The notes beneath the pieces were generated by a model. The model was not told the DNA's origin. It searched no databases and was given only the letters and a program-made list of their open reading frames with translations. 64,000 nucleotides of DNA from Copromyces sp. CBS 386.78 (taxonomy: Eukaryota; Ascomycota; Sordariomycetes; Sordariales; Sordariaceae), in contig MU839084.1 of assembly GCA_030685235.1 (NCBI GenBank), positions 310,001 through 374,000 of the forward strand, given 5' to 3'. The translations under genes were made by a program, and so were the position numbers. Positions 45,630 to 55,550 of the stretch are shown in pieces (positions within the stretch are counted from its first letter, which is position 1; each line of letters opens with the position of its first letter).

Positions 45630-47729
45630 ATGGCGCCCAAGTCACCTCCTTCGCCAACTCTCTCACAACTACCGCCGGTGCCATCGAGCCCGACCTATTC
45701 ATACGCTTCTACTGCAAACCCGAACCTATCGCAGTTCAACCTGCCACTGCCGCCTCCGCCCAAGCAGGCGCATGCTGTCCTTACCAAGCATGATCTTGAA
45801 GCATCACAGGCCGCATATGCGGACCTCCTCTCCTCCGCCAAGGCCTTCCGCTTGGCCCTTACGTCGCTCTCCACCGCCGCCTCCGCCTTCGGCTCTGCTC
45901 TCGAATCCTGCGCCCGTCTAAAAGAAGCCCGCGCCGAACAGATCGTGTCCGACCCGCCCAATCGAGGCGGAAGTCCGGTACAAGGCGGCCAGGGTCAAGG
46001 CGGGGGTCCTCCCCCACTGTTGATCAACAACAGCTTCACTTCTGCAGCCCAGGGCACCACAAAGTCCACCTGCACGGCCGACACCCTGCTTACCGTCGCT
46101 GGTTTGCAGCACCTCGTTGCCAACCACCAGCACATTCTGTCCGAGACGGTCTACCGCTCGTTCGAGGTACCACTTCTCCACGAGTTAGACAAGTGGCGTG
46201 GCGCGGTTGAGGATGAAGAGGAAAGCTATGCGAGCGCGGTGGCCGTGCAGTCCAAGGAGATCAGACGGTTGGAGAAGGAAGGGATGAAGCTGCATAAGCA
46301 GCGCAGGAGGGACGTGGCCAAGTTCCGGAGCCATCTCGTCGAGTTGACCACTAAGTTGGACGGTCTCACAACGCTGCATGGCGAGCATTCCAGGACCCTC
46401 TTGAGGGAGAGTCAAGACACCAGCGCCCGTATCGTGGAAGCGAGCTGTTCGCTCGTCCGAGCTGAAGTTGACATTTTCGAGAGTCTGGCGCGGAAGGGGT
46501 GGACAGGTGGTGGACTTGAGGATGTGTTGGAGCAGGGCCAAGACCTCTTCGCCAGCGAGGATGTGATCCCAGACAGGACCGTTGGACATTCTGACGGCAG
46601 GTTTGGCGGAACGGGAGGCAACATCGTCGCAGGCGGTGCCGGCGATGGCGGCATAGCGAGCGGCGGCGCCGGTGAGGGAAGTAAGCTATTCAGCATCCTG
46701 CCGCCAAGGAGTATTCTCGCCGATACAACAGGCGGTGGAAGAGAAGATACCCTAAGACTGGTAGGCACCCATTACCAAATGCAAGAAGACACTGAAGACG
46801 TGAGGGACAACACTAACAACTACTGCCAACAGAGCCTCGCGGGCGCTATTCACTCTCCCGACAACCAATCCACAATCGTCTACTCTCCTCGCACACCCCC
46901 ACGAGACAAGGACACAGAAAGTGTCTTTTCCTCCGAAGGTCTCAACCGTCCGCGGGGGCCACGCCCCTTCTCCCCCCAGCCACAACCGCTCGCCCTTAAC
47001 CCCAAGTCCCTCTTCGGCGCCTCCGACCCTCCATCCCCCACCACCGGGTCCCGACTCAATGACGAAGGAGAACAGGATGCTCTCTTCTCTCCACTCGGCG
47101 CCCAATCCCTCACCCTCCCTCTCCCCGGTAGCCACAGCAATGGCAACGATGGCGACGAAGAAGACGACGAAGCCCTCGTCTCTCCCTGGCGCGACCAAAT
47201 CCCTTACCGCTTCCACCCGCCCACCGAGCCCGACGAGGAACAACAGCAGCAGCAGCATCATCAGGAGACGATCCGGCCGCGAAGCAACCAAAGCAGCAGC
47301 AAGCGAAGCAGCTACTCTGGCCGCCTCAGCATCTCGCTCGGCATCAACCGTTCCCTGACCAGCAGCTCTCTGCAGCGGCTCCAGCACCCGTCCGCCGCCT
47401 CCACCTCCGCCCTCCCGTCTGAGGAACACGAGCTGAGGGATGGAAGCTGGAGCTACAGCGGACGACCGGGATCGGCGGGTGGAATGTTGAGCTTCGTGTC
47501 CGCCTCGAGAATGGATGTCGCCACCGGCACGAGCAGTAACAATGACGACCACCAATACCAGAGCCAGGACGAGTATACCATCCATGGCAGCAGTAACGAA
47601 AAGAATGGGGATCATCATAATGACGAAAGGGAAAGGGATCAGGAGGGGGAAGAAAATGATATCACGCCGACGATAACGCCCATGACCCCGCCTACACAGA
47701 CGGCGACGGCGACGGCAACGGCTAGTTAA
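45630..47729 (+). CDS. IVY1-like BAR-domain phospholipid-binding protein
   Basis: Residues about 50-308 form the helical BAR-like domain: LTKHDLEASQAAYADLLSSA, SLSTAASAFGSALESCARL, then a long coiled coil with KLHKQRRRDVAKFRSHL. This matches yeast Ivy1, a vacuolar/endosomal inverted-BAR protein that binds Vps33, Ypt7 and PI3P. The rest is disordered, Pro/Ser/Gln-rich. A probable phase-0 intron lies at 46761-46832 (GTAGGC donor, CACTAAC branch, CAG acceptor). It is 72 bases and contains no stop, so it can be read through. Removal gives LRL-SLAGAIHSPDN and a 675-aa product; retention gives 699 aa. The frame stops at a TAA (47727-47729), but the same frame stays open for 155 more sense codons to a stop at 48197 (separate entry). 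Family assignment is good; the true C terminus is uncertain. Confidence 0.82.
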   Translation: MAPKSPPSPTLSQLPPVPSSPTYSYASTANPNLSQFNLPLPPPPKQAHAVLTKHDLEASQAAYADLLSSAKAFRLALTSLSTAASAFGSALESCARLKEARAEQIVSDPPNRGGSPVQGGQGQGGGPPPLLINNSFTSAAQGTTKSTCTADTLLTVAGLQHLVANHQHILSETVYRSFEVPLLHELDKWRGAVEDEEESYASAVAVQSKEIRRLEKEGMKLHKQRRRDVAKFRSHLVELTTKLDGLTTLHGEHSRTLLRESQDTSARIVEASCSLVRAEVDIFESLARKGWTGGGLEDVLEQGQDLFASEDVIPDRTVGHSDGRFGGTGGNIVAGGAGDGGIASGGAGEGSKLFSILPPRSILADTTGGGREDTLRLVGTHYQMQEDTEDVRDNTNNYCQQSLAGAIHSPDNQSTIVYSPRTPPRDKDTESVFSSEGLNRPRGPRPFSPQPQPLALNPKSLFGASDPPSPTTGSRLNDEGEQDALFSPLGAQSLTLPLPGSHSNGNDGDEEDDEALVSPWRDQIPYRFHPPTEPDEEQQQQQHHQETIRPRSNQSSSKRSSYSGRLSISLGINRSLTSSSLQRLQHPSAASTSALPSEEHELRDGSWSYSGRPGSAGGMLSFVSASRMDVATGTSSNNDDHQYQSQDEYTIHGSSNEKNGDHHNDERERDQEGEENDITPTITPMTPPTQTATATATAS

Positions 47730-48197
47730 GGGAATTGGCCGCCGCCGCCGCTACCGTCGTCAGGGGCAGGGCACGGTGAGGGTGAAGAGGAGCTGGCTTT
47801 GGCGAGATTGCCTTCTACGCCGTCCTCTATTGGGGAGAGGAACAGGAGGTGGAGTTTGGACACGGTTACGACGACAGATGTTGGTGCCAATGCCCGTCTG
47901 AGTCTGAACCTTTCCGACCTTGACGAGATTGTAGGAAGAACGAGGAGTATGAGCATGAATATGGGTACGGGTATGAGGAGCACGAGCATGAGCGAGGGCA
48001 TGAAAAGTATGACCGGCACGAGTACGAGCAGCAGGAGCAGCAGCAGGAGGCCAAGTACCATACGTACCTCCAGGGAATCCAGAAACTCCATTGTCTCGAG
48101 TGCTGGTTGGAGCATCAGGAGAAGAAGCAGATCTAGGGGTTCTGCTGCTGGTGGTGGTAGGAGTACGAGTATGAACGTACCGGGCGGGTTTTGCTGA
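47730..48197 (+). other. In-frame open extension after the IVY1-like stop
   Basis: In the same frame as the preceding gene, 155 sense codons follow the TAA without a break and end at a TGA (48195-48197). Their content looks coding: EGEEELALARLPSTPSSIGE, then RRWSLDTV, a Leu/Asp segment LSLNLSDLDEIVGR, and a Ser/Arg/Met-rich tail ending NVPGGFC. The composition matches the disordered C-terminal tail upstream of the stop. A CAA-to-TAA change (C to T in CpA context) would explain it; so would read-through or an unusual splice. No canonical intron of plausible length removes the stop. Confidence 0.5.
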
Positions 48198-48767
48198 CGG
48201 CATGGCGGGCCGCTTGAGTTTTGCGCCTTTCTGGTTTATGATTGTTACGATTACATAGCTTCCAGGAGTATTAGTTAGTTTGATCAGGTAGTTTCTTTGT
48301 CTCCGTCATGTTTGCATAAGAGTATTTTTCCTTTCTTTCTCAAGTTATTACGAGCACAAAGCAGGCAGGCAAATAGATTTCAAAACATGTTGGGGTTTTA
48401 CTCATTCCTGAGCCTTAGCAGATTGTAGTGAAGGTTTTAGAAGTCTGTCAGCCCAACGCCGAATCACTACTACGGGAATCACTGTCGTGCTTCGTTCACT
48501 GAGTGTAGGGAAGGGTAAACGACAGGTATCCGAAACTTGAACGTCTCTTATAATGACAAAGCCAAACAAGCTCAATGCATAATATCGTACTCTTAGTCCA
48601 TGGAAACTCTCGACTTCCACTCTGGTATCATTCCCACCGCCACACCACCACCACCACCACGACCGATTCTTTACCATCAACAGCAACCTTCCCTTCCATG
48701 GACCATATGGTGATAATCCAACCATCCATCCAGCCCTCCACTCTTTTTCAAACACCCCGGCTGCCAC
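48198..48767. other. Intergenic between convergent genes
   Basis: 3' flanks of the IVY1-like and NUP53 genes. No gene is seen. A CCACCA-rich stretch lies at about 48640-48662. Confidence 0.5.
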
Positions 48768-50162
48768 TCACTCATCCTTATCAGCACTCAACACCTCCCC
48801 CCTAAACAACCACAACCTCGCATCCAACCACCACATCAACTTCCAGTACAAGCTCGCCCGGTCCCAATCAAACTCCCCCGTCTCCGTCCTCGGCACCTCA
48901 TTCCCAATCATGTTGCCCGTGAACCACTTGAACAGCGGCACGTGGTTCAGCGCCCGCTGCGTGTACGAGGGGGCGGGAAGCAAAGCCTGGTCGACGGGCA
49001 GGAGCTTAGCCTTGCGCACCGTCGGGATCGCCCGACAGAACTCGCTGTCCATATCCCCATGGGCGACGTCGACGGCCGTCGAGAGGTGGTGCGCCCCGCC
49101 TGCCATGGAATGGGCGAGAGAGTCAAGGCCGTGCGTGAAGGCGCCGGCTACGGCGCCCATGGCTGCGGAGGTGATGGTTGCGCTGGAGGTGTCGGAGATG
49201 GTGCCGGTGTCGGCGGTGCGGGAGGAGGAGGAGGGGGACTGTTGGTTGTCGAGGTAGGAGGTGTAAGGGTTTGTCATGGTGACGCGGGAGCGTGGTTGTT
49301 GTTGTTGCTGCTGTTGTTGGCCTGACGAGCCACGACGGTTGTTGTTATTGGCGCCGGGGGTAACGCCATTGTTGATGAAAGCGGTGTTGTCGGGTACGGC
49401 TTCGTCGCGGGCGGGGGGGACGCCATCATAGGGCTCGGCGAAAATGAGGTGGCCGAGAAGGGTTTGGGGAGAGGCGGTTATGGCTGCTTCGGCCGCCTCA
49501 GCGGACTCAAACGTCACCTTCATCCAGTGCTCGCCGCCGTCGGCCTTGTTGACGAGCGCGCGCTCGTCAGCGGTTAGGGGCCGTCTTCGCGCGTAGAGAG
49601 GGTCGCGCAGCTCGGACTTGTACCGCCTGTTCTCGGCCGGCGGGTCGCGCGGGTAGTCCTCGCATATCCTCCCGGCGAGCTGCTCGTAGTGGTTGATGGC
49701 AGCGTACTGGTGCGAGACGGAGCGGTAGCCGCGTAGTATCACTTCGGTTGGGTGGTGCTTCTTGGACAGTTGGGTGGGCGCGGTGTTCTCGTCGCCGAGG
49801 GAGGATGGTATGAGAGACTGTTTCCTTTGGGCGGCTGTGAGGTTCTGGTCGGGGTTCAGGTTCGCGAGGTAGTTCGAGAATACACGGTCGGCGGCGGCTA
49901 TCGTGGCATCTTCCTTCCTGGCTGGTGCGGCTGTCTTGGATCGCGACCGACGTGTTGACTTGCCGAAGGAGCCTGTCTCGTGAACTGTCCTTCTGGAGCG
50001 GGGACCGTCTTGGCTGCTTGTTTTTCAAAGGTCAGTATCGGAGCTGGTTTGTCAAGCCGGGCGGACGAACTGCGGAAACACCATGGCGTAAGGTCTCTGA
50101 ATACCGTCGTCACCGACGTAGAGCTCGTCATCTGGGACGTTGTGGAGGATTAGGGGCGCCAT
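48768..50162 (-). CDS. nup53: Nucleoporin NUP53 (MPPN/RRM-type), 445 aa
   Basis: Exon 1 is 50162-50071 and exon 2 is 50013-48768; the 57-bp intron has a GTTCGT donor, a CTGAC branch and a CAG acceptor, and joining gives [13 protein letters not shown]. The N terminus [20 protein letters not shown] is characteristic of filamentous-fungal NUP53. The RRM-like MPPN domain spans about 122-226 ([20 protein letters not shown] to [11 protein letters not shown]) and dimerises in the pore scaffold. A poly-Gln run follows at about 270. The C terminus [20 protein letters not shown] is an amphipathic, Trp-rich helix that binds the nuclear membrane, as in yeast Nup53. The protein links Nup170/Nup192 and the membrane in the inner ring. 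It is divergent from ATG29. Confidence 0.92.
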
Positions 50163-50828
50163 GTCAGGCACGATATTGGGTTAAAGGTATCTCGTAGTAA
50201 ATGTGGAAAATGGCAATTGCCATGTGCTATGTGCACGGTGTTTGCTCGCGGTCGAACAAATGTGATGATCTTGGAAGACGGTAGGAGCTCTTTGGGTTGC
50301 CGCTTTGTTTCAACAGCTCCTGACGATACCGAAAGAGGATGTGAAGTTGTCGGAGGGTTTCCCTGTACCTAGACAAGAAGTGGTGGTGGTGCTGTGTGGT
50401 GGTGCAAATAGTGCAACAGCGAATGAAGATGCGACGCGATTTTTCGATGCGCTATCAATGCTGGAGTGAACGTCAGCCCAATTGGGATTCCGTCTTGCTA
50501 CGGCAACAACAGCCTTGGCTTAGGTAGCGTCCTCGTTCCCCTGTCCCCTGCCCCAGCATTGGACGATAGACGGGTAGGGTCCTGTTAGCAACATCAACAA
50601 GTACTTAAGGTACTTATCGATAAGAGCTGCCTGCCTGGAGCCCTGCGTTTCAAAGACGGGCTGCTGTACGCAACGCAGCACGCTATGATGCACTCAATCA
50701 CACTTACTCACCGGTGTACCTACCTCCGTCGTCCGGAGCTTTGTTTTGTTATAAGAGCCCGGCGACACTCACCCTTATCATTCCATTTTCCAGGTTCTTT
50801 TTGATCGATCTTTCAGTCCAGAATCACC
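50163..50828. other. Divergent promoter region, NUP53 and ATG29
   Basis: About 670 bases between the two start codons. No gene is supported. Confidence 0.55.
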
Positions 50829-51928
50829 ATGTCGCTCCGAGAGAGGCCAGGCTCGTCCTCCAACCAGGACTGGAGGGAACCCAGATACCATGTTTATGTC
50901 CGTCTTCCCTTCAATCGGGGCGACTTCGTTGATCCTCCACCGGTATGTTTCCCCGCACTGTGTCCCTGGTCGCGACCGTGAATCACGCCAGCTAACTTGA
51001 CCTCACAAGGTGAGCTGGGACGACAGAAAATCTGAAGCGCTATGGACCATTATCTCGGGAGTATCAAAGACAGAAATTGACTGTAAGTCTACATCATCCA
51101 GCAAGTTAGGCCTCATACTAATAATTCTGATGTGTAGGGCACGAGCTGTGAGTCTTCCTCGTCACCAGCAGTGCGCTTCTGCCTCTAGTATTGACACTGT
51201 GTGTTGCTATGTATAGGGCAGTCCAGTTCGATGTCACAGTCGAGTTCCTCCTCCAGATGATCTCCTATCTTACCGAGCGACACACTGCCCAGCTGCGGGC
51301 GCAGATGAGGAAAGCCGCCGCGAGCGGTCGCGGATCCGCCGCTCCGTCGCCGATTCCCGGCGGCGAGCCAGTTGGATACGCCGAAGGCATGAGACGGGCA
51401 GGTTCCATCGGCGGCCGTACTTCAGCTCTCTCCATGCGCAAGGAGGCTCTCGCTCCTAAAGACGATGTCAACACTCCCGGGACACCGACGGCTAAGACGT
51501 CCGCCAACCCTCTACGACCCGCCATCTCGCGCAACTCCTCGCAAACCACCTTGGTCCCGGGGCAGAATCCGAGCCTTGCTGCCCCTACGACAAGCAACAA
51601 GATAGCCAGCAGGTTAAGCGATCCACAGCGCCGCAGATTATCACTACTATCCATCAAAATGGGCAAAGACGTTTCCACCGGTGACGCCACCCACGAAGGA
51701 ACAACAGAAGATAACCGATCCTACCGGCCCCCAGAATCGCCATCACCCGTCGCCTCCACCTCACCATCTTCCTCCTCCTCCGACTCAGACTACGCCGAGC
51801 AAATGCAAAGTCGCTATATCCGCCGTCCTCCACGCTTCCAGTCGGCGGCGGCTCAAGATAAGACAGCTTCCGACGATGATGACGACGATGACGAACTTGC
51901 TTTCCTTCCTCCTACTAGAACCAGACAA

Positions 51929-51960
<32 letters not shown>

Positions 51961-52701
51961 ATATCAACAAGCAAGATTCCAACGCCAGAGTAACCCAACA
52001 GGCTCCACCTCAACCTCAGACGGCAGCGGCGCTCTCGACCTCCACGCAACCGTAACCAAACTCCCCCTGAACTACCGCGACCATGGTCATCCAGCCACGC
52101 CTCGAAACAGGATAGGATCCGGATCCGGCTCTGGATCCCAGCAACAGTACCAACAACAACAGCAAGTCAGCCACGGCCACAGCCTAAGCAGCACCAAGAA
52201 CAATCACCCGCAATTATCCACGATCCAATCGCAGACGTCGGACTCGTCTACCAGCTCGGCGGCTATCATTCCTAATCCCGATCCTCCCAATCCTCGTCGT
52301 CTCCGACTTGCCAGCGGCGGTGGTGGTGGTGGTGAACTGCGTTTGGGTGCAGGGGCAGGTGGTGCAGATGGAAGTGGAGCGAGACCACCGGGGCCGCTGT
52401 CGCCAAGAAGGATGGATATGTTGTCACGAGAGGGAAGTGAGGGGGCGCCGAGTATGGGGAGTAGTTTTAGTGATCTTGATGGTGAGTTGATTTCCGTTGT
52501 GCGTTACAATCCGTTCATCCAAAGAAAAAAATATGTGACATGTGCTGACAAATCGATGTCACAGATGCCTCGGTAACCCAATCAGCACTCGAAGAAGCTC
52601 TAGCCAGCAGGATGCAAGACGGGACGATCGGTAGCCGGATGAGCATGATCGGCCACACCATTAGGAGCAAATACTTGCCTAGCAAGGGTAATCGTCCCTA
52701 A
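50829..52701 (+). CDS. atg29: Autophagy-related protein 29, 532 aa, with 10-nt microexon
   Basis: Five exons: 50829-50942, 51010-51082, 51138-51147, 51217-52481 and 52565-52701. The third exon is only 10 nt. Its inclusion is required to read KTEIDWHELAVQFDV, the conserved core of Atg29. The N-terminal domain (about 10-90) has YHVYVRLPFNRGDFVDPPPV and SYLTERHTAQLRAQMRK, matching fungal Atg29. The middle is disordered with Ser, poly-Asp, poly-Gln (51928-51960) and poly-Gly runs. The C terminus DASVTQSALEEALASRMQ...KYLPS is also conserved in the family. Atg29 works with Atg17 and Atg31 as the scaffold that starts autophagosome formation at the pre-autophagosomal structure. Identity is strong. 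Confidence 0.9.
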
Positions 52702-53469
52702 TTCAGGGGAAATGGTGACCGAACGGCGAGCGGACACTCCTTCATCAGTTGTTTCGGAACCGGCGTGTGTTTCCTACGGTTATGGGAGTGTAGTGTAATG
52801 AGTAGGGGAACTACAGTAGAGGGGAGAGCGGGCTGCTTTCATGCTTTATTTTGTCATAAACGGAGGGAGTTTCTCGGTACGGGTACATAGCTGGGACAGG
52901 GTTTGTTATGTGCCTCATTCGGTCAAGGGAATTTCGGGACGTGTAGGTAGTAATGATACTAATGACAGCTATGTAGACACGAATCTATCATGTCACAGCC
53001 CTTTTTTTTTCTTTTTTTCTCATTACTTCCCGTCCGTCTGGACGGCTTCATGGCTTGAAAGCCAGATGATCATCTATCTACATTAAACTAACGCCATGGT
53101 ATATAGGTCGGAGCAGTCCTCTTCCTCGATCATCCACCTCCAGGTACCCGACTATATTACCTATGAAGCCCTATGCTATCTACATCAAAGAGATCGGCCC
53201 TGAGTGTCTTACAAATCAAGTCCTCCTAGTCAGTGTATGCATGAATCCCCCGATATTACAGCGAAGCAGCTGCTCGAGATATCCCTCCCCACCGTGAAAC
53301 TTTCCCAGCCAAGCCCAGCAATTTACACGCGAAAATGATGAAGACCGCCTCGCTTGCCGCTCTGATAAGAAGTCAAATCGCTCCGTGCTGATGAGGGAAG
53401 AAACCGAAAAATCCGCCAGACAGACAGACACCACCACCATCTCAAGGCCCCAGCCATGGTTCTGTTTCT
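52702..53469. other. Intergenic between convergent genes
   Basis: 3' flanks of ATG29 and the MFS transporter. T-rich run at 53004-53019. No gene is supported. Confidence 0.5.
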
Positions 53470-55550
53470 TCACATGTGAACCATGACCGTCCTATCGATC
53501 AAGCCCGAGATATCCTCCATACCCAGGCTCGCTAGGATCGACACTCCTCCAAAGGCAATACTGCAATAGTACACCCACGGATACGCCCTCACGTACGCCT
53601 CCTGACCGGCCGCCACGATCACCGCCCAGCTCTCGCCCGTGACGCCCGGCAGCATGCGAATCTCGTCCACCAGCGAGGCGCCCGTCAGCTCGATCACCGC
53701 GCCGATGGTCTCCTTGTTGGTAATCCCGCTCTTTATGCAGGCTCCGATCACCGATTTCGTAAGCTGGGGTACCAGCTTCTGGATGAACACGTTGTAGTAA
53801 ACCGTGTATCCGATCACACCGCCGACGATACGGATAGAGATGGTCAGGGCCGTGATGGTGGCGATGAAGTCCGTCGGCGCGATGATAGTGGCGATGGTCG
53901 AGGCGGGCACCACGATGCCGCCTACTCCCAGGCCGGCAATGAAGAGGACCAAGTACATGGTGTGAATGTTGTCGAGACGAGCGGACGCGAGGGCGCCGCA
54001 GCCGGCGGTCATGATGCAGCAGGTGAGGAAGACAATCCATTTGATGTGGCGTGGGAAGCGGGAGAGCAGGTAGAGAGAGATGACGCAGCCGGCGAGGATG
54101 CCGAAGGGGAAGGGCATGCCGCGGAAGCCGACGCCGTAGGGACTGATTAGATGGTTTGACGTTAGCGGTTGAGCTCGAGGGATAGGAGGCGATGAAGGTG
54201 TTTGGAGGAGAATCCGTACCTGTTACCATAGACATTATAGGCTTCGCTCGGCCACAGCATCAAAACAGAAAAGAAGTTGGCGCCGGATATGAAGGTGATG
54301 ATCATGGTCATGATGAGTGTCCGAGGTGCAGGACCAAAGTCTCTGGGAAGCATGGGAGCTTTGGCTCCCTTGTATTCCCAAAGGCCAAAGACAATAAGTG
54401 CGAAGAATCCCAAAATCATGGGAGCCAAGACTCTTGCACTTGTCCATGGATACTAGAAGTCCGTGTCAGTCACCAAGTCAAGGTCGTAGCAATGCCCGCC
54501 TGTCACTAACCTGATATCCGCCACCCAAAAGACCAACTTCCAGCAGAGCCAACCCAGCGATAGACAGGAAGCCACCAACCACATCCATATCCCTCATGAG
54601 CGAAAGCTTTTGTTTCCAGTTGAGGTCCTCTGTCGGCGCAGGAGGGTGGTAAAAGAGGGCTGTCATAACAAGGCCGACCAATGCCCAGCCGCCGGTAAGA
54701 ATCGAGATATACCTCCAAGTCGAGAAGGCCGAGATGATCTGGGAGTACATGACGGAGGGCAAAAGAGGGATGATGGTGAGAATCATGCCGGCAATGTAGT
54801 AGCCACGATGCGCAATAGGGGCGAGTTCCGCTGTTCCCGCGAGGGCTGTGAGCTCGTTGATACCGGTGCCAATTCCGGTGAGAGCCATTCCGCCTGGTTA
54901 GAGTATCAGCATGGCATGTTGGATCGGTGTCAACGGGTTAGTTGTCGGACTGGGCCTACCAATGAAGATATCCATGTTCTCAGCAACACCACACATGATC
55001 TGGCCAACAACAATCAAGCTGCTGCCAGCCAGAGCAACCCAGCGGCGTCCGAACACATCTGAAAAGCGACCAACAAAAGGAGAGATGGCCGCAGTTGCGA
55101 GTAGATGAGCAGTGATGAACCAGACCCAGTGGTCAACTCCTCCAAGATCTCGGTAGACGAAGACGGGTACGGCCGCTGGTAAAGAGGTTAGCTGGATAAT
55201 GACTTCAACTTCAACACAATCAGTATTTTCTTACCGAACAGATACAGAGGAGCTTGCGCGTTGGTCCAGCAACAAGCTAAGGCTGCTAGAGCCAATACTT
55301 TGCGGACACTCAGATGCTGAGCCATGGTAAGGTCAGTAAATCTGGCAAGGAAATAGAGGGCAGACGAGGTATTTCCTACACTGGCATCTCCATTGTGCTG
55401 CTCAGAATCTGTCGAGGTGCTTAAGGCTTGATGGCCTTCGTCGAGGGGTTTCGCTGTGTTGGCTTGGGTGCCTTCGGCCTTTTCCAGACCAGAAGGGGCG
55501 TTGTGAGCCAGGGCCTTCTCGTTCGAGGACATGATGTTTGCTTGTTGCAT
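53470..55550 (-). CDS. MFS transporter, TRI12/siderophore-exporter type, 606 aa
   Basis: Five exons: 55550-55235, 55175-54960, 54893-54511, 54452-54220 and 54142-53470. Introns of 59, 66, 58, 77 bp have good GT/AG ends and CTAAC branches. About 12-14 hydrophobic helices are visible. The loop 2-3 signature is FVGRFSDVFGRRWV, and motif C-like text is ALTGIGTGINELTAL. Overall similarity in layout is to the fungal TRI12/siderophore-iron MFS group (DHA2-like), which exports toxins or moves Fe-siderophores at the plasma membrane. The N terminus (about 1-85) is hydrophilic and cytosolic. A second ATG at 55532 (MSSNEKAL) is also possible. No biosynthetic cluster is adjacent, so the substrate cannot be inferred. 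Confidence 0.88.

Noticed and set aside
46752..47618. 288-codon minus-strand frame opposite the IVY1-like gene
   Set aside because: Shadow of a disordered region; Val/Gly/Arg-rich with no domain.
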